A DNA stretch of 51,432 bases from Burkholderiales bacterium (GTDB taxonomy: Bacteria; Pseudomonadota; Gammaproteobacteria; Burkholderiales; Burkholderiaceae_C): assembly GCA_003963075.1 (NCBI GenBank), contig RXJV01000020.1:1-51432 (forward strand), given 5' to 3'. Shown one piece after another: positions 1 through 8,210 of the stretch. Position numbers and translations under genes: made by a program. Each line of letters starts with the position of its first letter. The stretch's first letter is position 1. The notes beneath the pieces were generated by a model. It saw only the letters and a program-made list of their open reading frames with translations, searched no databases and had not been told where the DNA came from.

Positions 1-1
1 G

Positions 2-139
<138 letters not shown>

Positions 140-142
140 GCC

Positions 143-436
143 TTGAAGGTCCTCGCCCTGGTCCTGGCCGTGTTCCTCGCGGTCATCCAGGCCCAGCTCT
201 GGGTGGGCCGGGGCAGCATGCCGCATGTGGCCCAGCTCCGGCAGGAGCTGGCCAAGGCGCAGGCCGACAATGACAAGGCCCGGGCCCGCAATGCCCAGCT
301 CCAGGCCGAGCTGCGTGATCTGCGCGAGGGTCTGGAGATGGTCGAAGAGAAGGCCCGCTTCGAGCTGGGCATGATCAAGTCCGACGAGGTCTTCGTGCCC
401 GTCGCGAGCGCCGCCGCGTCGGCCGCCAGACGCTGA
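143..436 (+). CDS. ftsB: Cell division protein FtsB
   Basis: A 97-residue bitopic division protein that, in the known family, joins FtsL and FtsQ in the divisome. A single N-terminal membrane helix (about residues 4-20) is followed by a heptad-rich coiled coil (about 28-75) and the family signature near EEKARFELGMIK (about 72-83). A short Ala-rich tail follows. The start is TTG at 143, just after the eno stop. No ATG in frame would keep the membrane helix: the next Met is residue 26. The stop overlaps the next ATG as TGATG, which suggests translational coupling to pnuC. Confidence 0.93.
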   Translation: MKVLALVLAVFLAVIQAQLWVGRGSMPHVAQLRQELAKAQADNDKARARNAQLQAELRDLREGLEMVEEKARFELGMIKSDEVFVPVASAAASAARR

Positions 437-1050
437 TGCTGGCCAGCGCCTGGGCGGCGCTGCTGGCACCGGCCTTCAGCGCCTTCGGCAGCCCGGTGTC
501 CTGGCTGGAGCTGGTCGCCTTCCTGCTGGCGGTCTGGATGGTCGTGTGCAATATGCGCGTGCACCTGCTCGCCTGGCCGCTGGCGCTGGTGAGCTCGCTG
601 CTGTATTTCGCGTTGTTCCTGGACGGCAAGCTCTATGGCGAGGCCGCGCTGCAACTGCTGTTTGCGGCGCTGGCGCTGTGGGGTTGGTGGCAATGGCGCT
701 TCGGCCGCACCCGCGAAGGCCGTGCGCTGGTGGTGCGCCGGCTCGGGCTGGCGGGGCTGTACAAGCCGGCCCTGCTGACCCTGGCCTGCTGGCCGCTGCT
801 CGGCTATTTCCTCGCGACGGCCACCGACAGCCCCCTGCCCTACTGGGATGCCTTCCCGACCGTCGCCAGCCTGCTGGGCCAATGGCTGCTCGCTCGCAAA
901 TACGAGGAGAACTGGCCGACCTGGATCGTCGTCAACGCGGCCAGCGTCGTGCTGTTCGGCATCAAGGGCTATTGGCTGACCGTCATCCTCTACGCCGGCT
1001 TCATCCCGATGAGCCTCATCGCCTGGCGCGCCTGGAGACAGGCGGCTTGA
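436..1050 (+). CDS. pnuC: Nicotinamide riboside transporter PnuC
   Basis: A 204-residue inner-membrane protein with about seven hydrophobic segments and the Trp-rich signatures of PnuC: WGWWQW at residues 82-87 and an ENWPTWIVVN block near 153-162. The family facilitates diffusion of nicotinamide riboside, which is trapped by phosphorylation inside the cell. The start ATG overlaps the ftsB stop (TGATG), and the stop overlaps the TTG of the downstream kinase (TTGA). Transporter and trapping kinase are therefore coupled. Length fits the family. An operon with a cell division gene is probably positional. Confidence 0.93.
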   Translation: MLASAWAALLAPAFSAFGSPVSWLELVAFLLAVWMVVCNMRVHLLAWPLALVSSLLYFALFLDGKLYGEAALQLLFAALALWGWWQWRFGRTREGRALVVRRLGLAGLYKPALLTLACWPLLGYFLATATDSPLPYWDAFPTVASLLGQWLLARKYEENWPTWIVVNAASVVLFGIKGYWLTVILYAGFIPMSLIAWRAWRQAA

Positions 1051-1580
1051 CGGCCCGGCTGGTCGCGCTGCTCGGCGCCGAATGCACCGGCAAGTCCACG
1101 CTGGCCGCGGCGCTGGCCCGGCATTGCAACGCCGGGCTGGTCAGCGAATACCTGCGCGAATGGTGCGACGCCCACGGCCGCACGCCGCTGCAGCATGAAC
1201 AGGCTCACATCGCCGCCGAGCAGGCGGCACGCATCGATGCCGCCGCGCGACAGCATGCGCTCGTGTTCTGCGACACCACGCCGCTGATCACGGCACTGTG
1301 CAGCGAGCATTACTTCGATGACCCGTCGCTGATGCCGGCGGCCCTCGACTTCCAGCGCCGCTGCGCGCTGACCCTGCTGTGCGCGCCCGATCTGCCCTGG
1401 GAGGCCGATGGCATCCAGCGCGACGGCCCGGCGGTGCGGGCGCGTTTCGACGCGCGCCTGCGCGCGGCGCTGCAGGGCCATCGTCTGGGCTGGGTCGAGA
1501 TCCGCGGCCATCAGGACATGCGGCTGCAGGCGGCACTGGGGGCCCTGGCGGCACTGCCGGCGCTGCAGCGCTCCGACTGA
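1047..1580 (+). CDS. nadR: NadR-type nicotinamide riboside kinase (P-loop ATPase)
   Basis: A 177-residue P-loop protein starting MTARLVALLGAECTGKST; the Walker A motif GAECTGKST is at residues 10-18. The sequence and the SEYLREWC block resemble the C-terminal ribosylnicotinamide kinase domain of NadR. There is no adenylyltransferase or HTH domain. It should phosphorylate nicotinamide riboside brought in by PnuC to NMN. The TTG start at 1047 overlaps the pnuC stop as TTGA. The open frame extends far upstream but there it only reads across pnuC, so the TTG is preferred. The symbol is by analogy, since only the kinase part is present. Confidence 0.85.
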   Translation: MTARLVALLGAECTGKSTLAAALARHCNAGLVSEYLREWCDAHGRTPLQHEQAHIAAEQAARIDAAARQHALVFCDTTPLITALCSEHYFDDPSLMPAALDFQRRCALTLLCAPDLPWEADGIQRDGPAVRARFDARLRAALQGHRLGWVEIRGHQDMRLQAALGALAALPALQRSD

Positions 1581-1635
1581 GCCGCCACTCCGGCGCGGCT
1601 GACGATCGCGCCGACAGCGCGGTCTGCGCTGGCGG

Positions 1636-2685
1636 CTACTGCAGCGTCGGGCTGTGGCCGCCGGGTTGATCGCTGCCGGGTGTGAACAGCGCGCCCACGT
1701 CCACCGCATCGAAGCGGTAGTGCCGGCCGCAGAAATCGCAGCCAACCTCGATCTCGCCGCGCTCGGCCAGCACGCTGTCGGCTTCCTCGCGGCCCAGGCC
1801 AAGCAGCATCTGGCCGACGCGCTCGCGCGAGCAGGTGCAGGCAAAGCGCGGCGCGGCTGTGCCGGTGAGCGGTTCGAAACGCGTCACCGTCTCCTCCCAG
1901 AACAGCCGACGCAGCACGGTGTCGGCGTCCAGCGTCAGCAGCTCCTCGGCGGTCAGCGTGCCGGCCAGGATGCTGATGCGATTGAACGCGTCGGACAGCC
2001 CGATGTCGTCCTCGTTGCTGGAGCGCTGCCCCCATGCCGGCAAGCCCGCCTGCCCCGCGAGGGGGGCCGGCTCGGCCGGAGACGGCCCGGCGCCGCGTCG
2101 GCCTTCCAGGTTGCCCTCGCCCTCGACCGGCAGGCGCTGGATCAGCAGACCCGCGGCCACCTCGCCGTTGGCGGCCAGCACCAGCTTGGTGTCGAGCTGC
2201 TCGGACTGCAGCATGTAGTGCTCCAGCACCTCGCTCATCTTCTGCAGCGGCTCGCGCTGGTCGCCATGCAGCGGCACCACGCCCTGGTAGGGCTGCTGGC
2301 CGGGGAACTTGTCCTTGGGGTCCAGCGTGATCGCGCAGCGCCCCTGGCCGCGCAGGTTGACCATGGCCTCCAACGTCGCGCCGGGCTCCACGGCGCCGAC
2401 GCATTTGGCCGTGGCCCGAAAGCTGAGGTCGGGCTGGGACTCGGCCACCGCCAGCTTGACCGGACCATCGCCGAACACCTGCAGCACCAGCGCGCCGTTG
2501 AACTTGATATTGGCCTGCATCAGCACCGCCGCGGCACTCATCTCGCCGATCAGGTCGCGCAGCTCGGGCGGGTATTCCTGGCCGGGCTCGCGCCGCGCCA
2601 GCACCTCGCGCCAGGCGTCCGTCAGCCGCACCAGCATGCCGCGCACCGGCAGGCCTTCGAACAGGAATTTGTGCAGTTCACTCAT
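1636..2685 (-). CDS. hslO: Redox-regulated chaperone Hsp33, with an in-frame insertion
   Basis: A 349-residue Hsp33 holdase. The N-terminal fold runs to about residue 195. The C-terminal zinc switch keeps its four cysteines: C283 and C285 (CTC), C316 and C319 (CDFC). In the family these bind zinc when reduced and form disulfides under oxidative stress. At about 349 residues it is longer than the usual 290-300. The excess is explained by a Pro/Ala/Gly-rich segment at about residues 196-218, just before the [11 protein letters not shown] stretch, encoded by a GC-rich repeat at about 2028-2100. A short Gly/Ser-rich tail follows the zinc site. The start codon overlaps the 3' end of the upstream gamma-carbonic anhydrase gene by 8 bases. 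Confidence 0.93.
   Translation of the reverse strand: MSELHKFLFEGLPVRGMLVRLTDAWREVLARREPGQEYPPELRDLIGEMSAAAVLMQANIKFNGALVLQVFGDGPVKLAVAESQPDLSFRATAKCVGAVEPGATLEAMVNLRGQGRCAITLDPKDKFPGQQPYQGVVPLHGDQREPLQKMSEVLEHYMLQSEQLDTKLVLAANGEVAAGLLIQRLPVEGEGNLEGRRGAGPSPAEPAPLAGQAGLPAWGQRSSNEDDIGLSDAFNRISILAGTLTAEELLTLDADTVLRRLFWEETVTRFEPLTGTAAPRFACTCSRERVGQMLLGLGREEADSVLAERGEIEVGCDFCGRHYRFDAVDVGALFTPGSDQPGGHSPTLQ
2028..2094 (+). repeat. GC-rich repeat, copy inside hslO
   Basis: The segment has the order GCCCCCA, a variable stretch, TGCCCC(G)CGAGG, GCCGGC, then GAGACGgCCCGG. The same blocks in the same order are found between cysT and cysW at 26734-26794. This copy lies in frame on the coding strand's complement within hslO and encodes the extra Pro/Ala/Gly linker. 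Similar C-run/G-run spacers are, as I recall, common between genes in Rubrivivax- and Leptothrix-like genomes. That is memory, not a search result. Confidence 0.5.
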
Positions 2686-3205
2686 CGATCTTCTTCAGGC
2701 CCGCACGATAGCGGCGGGCGTTGTCCACGTAATGGGCGGCGCTGGCGCGCAGCCCGTCGATCTGGTGCGGCTCGAGGGGCCGCACCGCCTTGGCGGGGCT
2801 GCCGATGATCAAAGAACCATCGGGGAACTCCTTGCCCTCGGTGACCAGCGCGCCGGCGCCGACGATGCAGTGGCGGCCGATGCGGGCGCCGTTCAAGACC
2901 ACCGCGCCGATGCCGATCAACGAGCCGTCGCCGACGGTACAGCCGTGCAGCATGACCTGGTGGCCCACCGTCACGTCCTCGCCCAGCACCAGCGGAAAGC
3001 CGTGGTCGGCATGCAAGACCGAGCCATCCTGGATGTTGCTGCCGCGGCCGATGTGCAGGGTCGAGCTGTCGCCGCGCAGCACGGCGTTGAACCAGACGCT
3101 GGTGTCGGCCTCCAGGGTCACGCGGCCGATCACCGTGGCACTCGCCGCCACCCAGGCCGAGCCGTCCACCTCGGGGCGCCAGTCGTCCAGCTGATAGATG
3201 GCCAT
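2678..3205 (-). CDS. Gamma-carbonic anhydrase family protein (YrdA-like)
   Basis: A 175-residue left-handed beta-helix protein built from hexapeptide repeats, closest in pattern to the YrdA/PaaY branch of gamma-carbonic anhydrases. LRGD is at residues 43-46. Candidate zinc ligands are H65 (HADHG) and H82 and H87 (GHQVMLHG), spaced as in the family. I chose MAIYQL at 3205 over an upstream Met seven codons earlier because family members begin just before the first beta strand. The last 8 bases overlap hslO, so the two are probably co-transcribed. Actual carbonic anhydrase activity is not certain for this branch. Confidence 0.88.
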   Translation of the reverse strand: MAIYQLDDWRPEVDGSAWVAASATVIGRVTLEADTSVWFNAVLRGDSSTLHIGRGSNIQDGSVLHADHGFPLVLGEDVTVGHQVMLHGCTVGDGSLIGIGAVVLNGARIGRHCIVGAGALVTEGKEFPDGSLIIGSPAKAVRPLEPHQIDGLRASAAHYVDNARRYRAGLKKIDE

Positions 3206-3298
3206 GCCCCGTGCTCCCTGTCCCAAAAATGCCCGCGATTCTAGAAGGCCGGCCCTTGGCGGAAATCCGCGGCCTCAACTGGGCCTAGACTGGGGCCC

Positions 3299-4183
3299 AT
3301 GTCGGCAAGCCTAGACCGCAGGCAGTGCATCTGCGCCCTCGGGGCGCTGCCGAACCTGGGTGCCGCGTCGCCCGAAACCGGGCCCAGCCTGATCCGCCAT
3401 TCGCTGGTTCAGCTGCCCGAGAACGCGCCCAACTACGAGCTCGCGGTGTTGCGCCTGCTGCTGGACAAGACCGTGGCCAGCCATGGCGCTTATCGCCTCG
3501 TGCACGCACCGCCGATGACGCAAAGCCGGGCCTTTCTGGAGCTGAGCTCCGGCGCGCTGGAGATTGCCTCATCGATCACGACGACCGAGCGCGAGAGCCA
3601 GGCCCTGGCCCTGCGCATCTGCCTCTACCGCGGGCTGCTCGGCATCCGGCTGCCCATCGGCCTGACCCGCCGGCGCACGGAGCTGCAGGCCGTCACCACG
3701 CTGGAGCAGGCGCGCAGGCTGCGGCTGGCCCAGGTCGAGAGCTGGCCCGACCTGCAGATCCTGCGCGCCAACGGCTGGAACGCGCAGGGCATTGCACGGC
3801 GCGACAGCTTTCCGCTGCTGCTCGAACGCGAGCGCATCGATCTGTTCGCGCTCGCCGCGGTCGAGGTCTATCCGATCGTCGATGCGCAGCCGGGCCTGAG
3901 CGTGCTGGATGGCTGGCTGATCGCCTACCCGGCGGCGTCCTATTTCTTCGTCAGCCCGCGCCACCCGGTGCTGGCCGAGCGGCTGCGCCAGGGCTGGGAG
4001 CTGGCCCTGACCGATGGCAGCTTTGTGGCGCTGTTCGAGCAATGGCTGGGCCGACACCTGCAGCGCGCCGGGCTGGAGGCGCGCCGCTGGCTCAAGCTCA
4101 ACAATCCCGACCTGCCGGCCGACACGCCGCTGCGCGACGCACGCCTGTGGCATCCGCTGGTCGGCGCGAGGCTGCGCGGCTGA
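3299..4183 (+). CDS. Solute-binding-protein-like protein of unknown function
   Basis: A 294-residue protein whose length and alternating pattern fit a periplasmic binding fold of the family 3 type. Supporting traits are an N-terminal half with a LRICLYRGLLG stretch, a central ANGWNAQGIARRDSFPLLLERERIDLFALA segment typical of SBP hinge regions, and a late FVSPRHPVLAERLRQGW block. The N-terminus has two arginines (residues 7-8) followed by a weakly hydrophobic stretch ending near LGAAS. A poor Tat-like or absent signal are both possible. No permease or ATPase is adjacent, so it may be a stand-alone sensor-like protein. The next gene starts 19 bases on. Confidence 0.6.
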   Translation: MSASLDRRQCICALGALPNLGAASPETGPSLIRHSLVQLPENAPNYELAVLRLLLDKTVASHGAYRLVHAPPMTQSRAFLELSSGALEIASSITTTERESQALALRICLYRGLLGIRLPIGLTRRRTELQAVTTLEQARRLRLAQVESWPDLQILRANGWNAQGIARRDSFPLLLERERIDLFALAAVEVYPIVDAQPGLSVLDGWLIAYPAASYFFVSPRHPVLAERLRQGWELALTDGSFVALFEQWLGRHLQRAGLEARRWLKLNNPDLPADTPLRDARLWHPLVGARLRG

Positions 4184-4202
4184 GCTGCCGATAATGCCGG
4201 GC

Positions 4203-4985
4203 ATGGAAGCCCGTGCCCGCGCCTTGCAGATCCTGTGCCTCAGCGACCCGCTCGCCAAGGCGCAAGCCGCACGGGCGCTCGACGGCGGCTTGCGCCTCGA
4301 CTGCGACGCCGCGCTGGCCGAGCCCGCCGGAATTCCCGGTCGACCGATGCGCCCTCGCCTGGTCGAGCACATCACCCTCAAGCCACCGTCGATGCGCACG
4401 CCCGCGGGCATCGCTGCACTCGTGCACGCCATCGCCCACATCGAGTTCAATGCCATCAACCTGGCGCTGGACATCGCCTGGCGCTTCGCCGGCATGCCGG
4501 AAGCCTTCTACCGCGACTGGCTGCGCATCGCGGCCGAGGAAGCCCTGCACTTCACGCTGCTGCGCGAGCACCTGGTCGACTTGGGCTTCGACTATGGCGA
4601 CTTCGACGCCCACAACGCGCTGTGGGACATGGCCGAGCGCACGCGCCACGACCTGCTCGCCCGCATCGCCCTCGTGCCCCGCACGCTGGAGGCCCGCGGC
4701 CTGGACGCCTCGCCCGCGGTGCGCGCCAAGCTCATCGGCGCCGGTGACCGGCGCGCCGGCGAGATCCTCGACCTGATCCTGCGCGACGAGATCGGCCATG
4801 TCGCGGCGGGCAACCGCTGGTACCGCTTTGTCTGCGAACAGCGCGGGCTGGACCCGGTCACCACCTATGCCGAGCTGGCCGAACGCCACCAGGCCCCGCG
4901 CCTGCGCGCGCCGTTCAACCTCGAGGCCCGCCGCGCGGCGGGCTTTGACGAGGCCGAGCTGGCCGCCCTGCAACACCCTTCCTGA
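4203..4985 (+). CDS. DUF455 ferritin-like protein
   Basis: A 260-residue protein of the DUF455 family. Two ExxH motifs, in AEEALHF (about residues 104-110) and RDEIGHV (about 194-200), plus an earlier HIEFNAINLALDIAWRF helix, are what a di-iron ferritin-like four-helix bundle would need. Function is unknown; some family members are annotated near tRNA-hydroxylase-like proteins. A second in-frame ATG lies at 4194, inside a GATAAT-like hexamer, so the 4203 start is preferred but not proved. The stop overlaps the next ATG (TGATG). Confidence 0.85.
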   Translation: MEARARALQILCLSDPLAKAQAARALDGGLRLDCDAALAEPAGIPGRPMRPRLVEHITLKPPSMRTPAGIAALVHAIAHIEFNAINLALDIAWRFAGMPEAFYRDWLRIAAEEALHFTLLREHLVDLGFDYGDFDAHNALWDMAERTRHDLLARIALVPRTLEARGLDASPAVRAKLIGAGDRRAGEILDLILRDEIGHVAAGNRWYRFVCEQRGLDPVTTYAELAERHQAPRLRAPFNLEARRAAGFDEAELAALQHPS

Positions 4986-5902
4986 TGTCCCGACTGCGCG
5001 CCAACCTGCTGCTCAGCGTCATCGCGCTGATCTGGGGCTCGGCCTTCGTGGCCCAAAGCCATGCGATGGCCGACACGGGCCCGATGCTCTTCACCGGCCT
5101 GCGCTTTCTGATCGGCTCGGCCGTCGTGCTGCCGCTGGCCGTGCTGGAGTGGCGGCGGCTCGGCCGCGAAGGCCGGCCACTGAAAGCAGGCGACGGCTGG
5201 CATATCGCCGGCCTGGGCTGCCTGATGACCTTGGGTGCCGCGCTGCAGCAGATCGGCATCCAGTTCACCAGCGTCACCAACGCCGGCTTCCTGACCGCGG
5301 TCTATGTGCCGCTGGTGCCGGTGCTGGCCTGGGTGCTGCTGGGCCAGGTGGCGCACTGGTCGTTGTGGCCGGCGGCCATCGGCTGCCTGGTGGGGGCGTT
5401 TCTGCTGTCCGGCGCCCACGAACTCAGCATCGGCGTGGGCGACCTGTGGGTGCTGGCCTCGGCCGTGCCCTGGGCCCTCCATGTGCTGATGGTCGGCCGC
5501 TGGGCCGACCGCATGGGCGCACCCTTTCTGGTCGCGAGCGGCCAGTTCGCCGTCTGCGGCGGGCTGTCCCTGATCGCGGCCTTCGTCACCGAACCGGTGC
5601 AGCAGGCTCATGTGGGTGCGGCGGCCTGGTCCATCGTCTACACCGGCGTGATGTCGGTGGGCATCGCCTTCACGGCGCAGGTGGTCGCGCAGCGCTACGC
5701 GCATGCGGCAGATGCGGCCATCATCCTGTCGTCCGAGACCCTGTTCGCGGCGGGCTTCGGCTACTGGCTGCTCGGCGAGCGCCTGAGCAGCGTCGGCCTG
5801 ATCGGCTGCGGCCTGATGCTCGCCTGCGTGCTGCTGGTGCAGTTGATGCCTCTGGTGGGAACCCTGAGGCGGCGGCAAATTCTGACCAGCCCGTCAAATT
5901 AA
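4985..5902 (+). CDS. EamA/DMT family exporter
   Basis: A 305-residue integral membrane protein with ten predicted helices in two EamA repeats. The first begins with the typical LIWGSAFVAQ and the second with a SETLFAAGFGYWLLGERLS block. The family exports or imports small metabolites by proton antiport. Its start overlaps the DUF455 stop (TGATG). The position directly before an aminotransferase, with a second EamA gene after it, suggests amino acid or amine export, but substrate cannot be read from sequence. Confidence 0.88.
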   Translation: MSRLRANLLLSVIALIWGSAFVAQSHAMADTGPMLFTGLRFLIGSAVVLPLAVLEWRRLGREGRPLKAGDGWHIAGLGCLMTLGAALQQIGIQFTSVTNAGFLTAVYVPLVPVLAWVLLGQVAHWSLWPAAIGCLVGAFLLSGAHELSIGVGDLWVLASAVPWALHVLMVGRWADRMGAPFLVASGQFAVCGGLSLIAAFVTEPVQQAHVGAAAWSIVYTGVMSVGIAFTAQVVAQRYAHAADAAIILSSETLFAAGFGYWLLGERLSSVGLIGCGLMLACVLLVQLMPLVGTLRRRQILTSPSN

Positions 5903-5935
5903 CTTTTAGACTTTGCCGTCGATTTGGGAGCCCCC

Positions 5936-7252
5936 ATGAGCGCAGACGTTTCCAAGCTGGATGCCTACTGGATGCCGTTCACGGCCAACCGCCAGTTCAA
6001 GCAGTCGCCGCGCCTGCTGACCCAGGCCGACGGCATGTTCTTTCGCGACGACAAGGGCCGCGAGGTGCTCGACGGCATCGCCGGCCTGTGGTGCGTGAAT
6101 GCCGGCCACAACCGGCCCCGCATCGTCCAGGCCATCCAGCAGCAGGCGGCCGAGCTGGACTTCGCGCCGCCCTTCCAGATGGCCCACCCCAAGGCCTTCG
6201 AGCTCGCCGAACGGCTGGCGGCCATCGCGCCTGCCGGGCTCAACCGCGTGTTCTTCACCAACTCCGGCTCCGAGTCGGTCGAGACCGCGCTGAAGATGGC
6301 CATCGCCTACCACCGCGTGCGTGGCGAGGCGAGCCGCACCCGCCTCATCGGCCGCGAGCGCGGCTACCACGGCGTCAACTTCGGCGGCATCTCGGTGGGT
6401 GGCATGGTGGCCAACCGCAAGATGTTCGGCAGCCTGCTGGCCGGCGTGGACCACATCCGCCACACGCATGACCCGGCGCGCAATGCGTTCTCGGTCGGCA
6501 TGCCCCAGCACGGCGCCGAGCTTGCCGACGACCTGGAGCGCCTGGTGGCGCTGCACGACGCCTCGACCATCGCCGCCGTCATCGTCGAGCCGGTGGCCGG
6601 CTCCACCGGCGTGCTGATCCCGCCGCAGGGCTATCTGCAGCGGCTGCGCGAGATCTGCGACAAGCACGGCATCCTGCTGATTTTCGACGAGGTCATCACC
6701 GGCTTCGGCCGCACCGGCAACCCGTTTGGCGCACAGACCTTCGGCGTCACGCCCGACCTGATGACCGTGGCCAAGGGCATCACCAACGGCTGCGTGCCGA
6801 TGGGCGCGGTCTTCGCGCAGCAGAAGATCCACGACGCCTTCATGACCGGGCCCGAGCACCTGATCGAGTTCTTCCACGGCTACACCTACTCGGCCCACCC
6901 GCTGGCCTGCGCCGCCGGCCTGGCCACGCTGGACACCTATGCCGACGGCGACCTGCTGACCCGGGCCGCCCGGATGCAGGACGAGTTCGCCACCGCCCTG
7001 CACTCGCTGCGCGAGGAGCCCAACGTCATCGACGTGCGCAACATCGGCCTGGTCGGCGGCATCGAGCTCAAGCCCCTGCCCGGCGAGCCCGCCAAGCGGG
7101 CGTTCAACATCTTCCTGGACTGCTGGGAGCAGGGCCTGCTGATCCGCACCACCGGCGACACCATCGCGCTGTCGCCGCCGCTGATCATCGAAAGCCAGCA
7201 CATCGCACGCATCATCGACACGCTGCGCGGCGCGCTGCGGCGCGCGGCCTGA
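5936..7252 (+). CDS. Class III aminotransferase (beta-alanine/omega-amino acid:pyruvate type)
   Basis: A 438-residue PLP enzyme of the class III omega-aminotransferases. Visible motifs are FTNSGSESVETALKMA (PLP phosphate binding), the IFDEVITGFGRTG block with the cofactor-binding Asp, and the Schiff-base lysine K280 in TVAKGITNG. The YWMPFTANR N-terminus is typical of beta-alanine:pyruvate transaminases. The start at 5936 is favoured by GGGAG five bases upstream. A TTG twelve bases earlier is the alternative. The preceding 33 bases are AT-rich for this genome and may hold a promoter. Exact amino donor is unknown. Confidence 0.9.
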   Translation: MSADVSKLDAYWMPFTANRQFKQSPRLLTQADGMFFRDDKGREVLDGIAGLWCVNAGHNRPRIVQAIQQQAAELDFAPPFQMAHPKAFELAERLAAIAPAGLNRVFFTNSGSESVETALKMAIAYHRVRGEASRTRLIGRERGYHGVNFGGISVGGMVANRKMFGSLLAGVDHIRHTHDPARNAFSVGMPQHGAELADDLERLVALHDASTIAAVIVEPVAGSTGVLIPPQGYLQRLREICDKHGILLIFDEVITGFGRTGNPFGAQTFGVTPDLMTVAKGITNGCVPMGAVFAQQKIHDAFMTGPEHLIEFFHGYTYSAHPLACAAGLATLDTYADGDLLTRAARMQDEFATALHSLREEPNVIDVRNIGLVGGIELKPLPGEPAKRAFNIFLDCWEQGLLIRTTGDTIALSPPLIIESQHIARIIDTLRGALRRAA

Positions 7253-7271
7253 GCGGGCCGCCGCGGCCCGG

Positions 7272-8159
7272 ATGCCTGCCATCCCCTGGCGCGCGTACGC
7301 GCTGCTGGCGGCCAGCACCAGCCTGGTCGGCAGCTATGTTGGCCTGTCCAAGCTGCTGGTGGCCAGCTTCCCGGTGTTCCTGCTGGCGGGCCTGCGATTC
7401 GGCATCGCGGCGCTGCTGATGCTGCCCTGGCTGAAGAAGCCGGCCCACGAGGCGCCGCTGGATGCCCGCGCCAAACGCCTGCTGTTCCTCGAGTCCTTCC
7501 TCGGCAACTTCCTGTTCTCGCTGTGCATGCTGTTCGGCCTGCGGCAGAGCTCGGCCGTGGTGGCCGGCGTCATCATGGCGGGCATCCCGGCCGCGGTCGC
7601 GCTGCTCAGCCGCGTGGTGCTGCACGAGCGGCTGAGCGGCCGCACGCTGGCGGGCATCGCCTGTGCGGTCGGTGGCATCGCGCTGGTGGCCAGCGGCCGC
7701 CAGGGCGGCGCCGAGACCACGCCGCTGGGCGCGGCCCTGCTGATCGCCGCGGTCTTCTGCGAGGCCTGCTACGTCGTCATCGGCAAGCAGCTGACCGCCG
7801 GCCTCGGCCCGAAGCGCATCAGCGCGCTGATCAACCTCTGGGGCCTGACGCTGGTGGCGCCGCTCGCCGTCTGGCAGGGCTGGGGCTTCGACTTCAGCGC
7901 GCCGCGCCTGCTGGACTGGGGCCTGCTCGGCTACTACGCCGCCACGGCCAGCGTCGTCACGGTGTGGCTGTGGATGGCCGGCCTGCGGCGCCTGCCCGCC
8001 GCGCAGGCCGGCGTGTTCATGGTCTTCCTGCCGGTCAGCACGGCGCTGGTGGGCCTGGCGCTCGGCGAGCCGATCTCTGCGTTGCAGGCCGTCGCCTATG
8101 GCCTGGCCTTATCGGGCGTGTTGCTGGCGACATGGCCGGCGCGGGGCGCGGGTCGTTAG
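7272..8159 (+). CDS. EamA/DMT family transporter
   Basis: A 295-residue, ten-helix member of the drug/metabolite transporter superfamily with two EamA halves, one ending in LVASGRQ and the second around YCVVIGK-like and VFMVFLPVSTALVGLALGE segments. It begins 19 bases after the aminotransferase on the same strand and is probably in the same transcript. It is clearly different in sequence from the EamA gene at 4985, so the two are not a recent duplication. Substrate unknown. Confidence 0.87.
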   Translation: MPAIPWRAYALLAASTSLVGSYVGLSKLLVASFPVFLLAGLRFGIAALLMLPWLKKPAHEAPLDARAKRLLFLESFLGNFLFSLCMLFGLRQSSAVVAGVIMAGIPAAVALLSRVVLHERLSGRTLAGIACAVGGIALVASGRQGGAETTPLGAALLIAAVFCEACYVVIGKQLTAGLGPKRISALINLWGLTLVAPLAVWQGWGFDFSAPRLLDWGLLGYYAATASVVTVWLWMAGLRRLPAAQAGVFMVFLPVSTALVGLALGEPISALQAVAYGLALSGVLLATWPARGAGR

Positions 8160-8210
8160 CATGCCGGGTCGCGGCGCTGCCGCACGCCTTCTCTGCCGAC
8201 CCGCCCCGCC

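Noticed and set aside
1580-1637. Distant inverted repeat AGCCGCCA/TGGCGGCT between convergent nadR and hslO
   Set aside because: The 42-base loop and short arms in GC-rich DNA make this likely chance, and there is no T-run.
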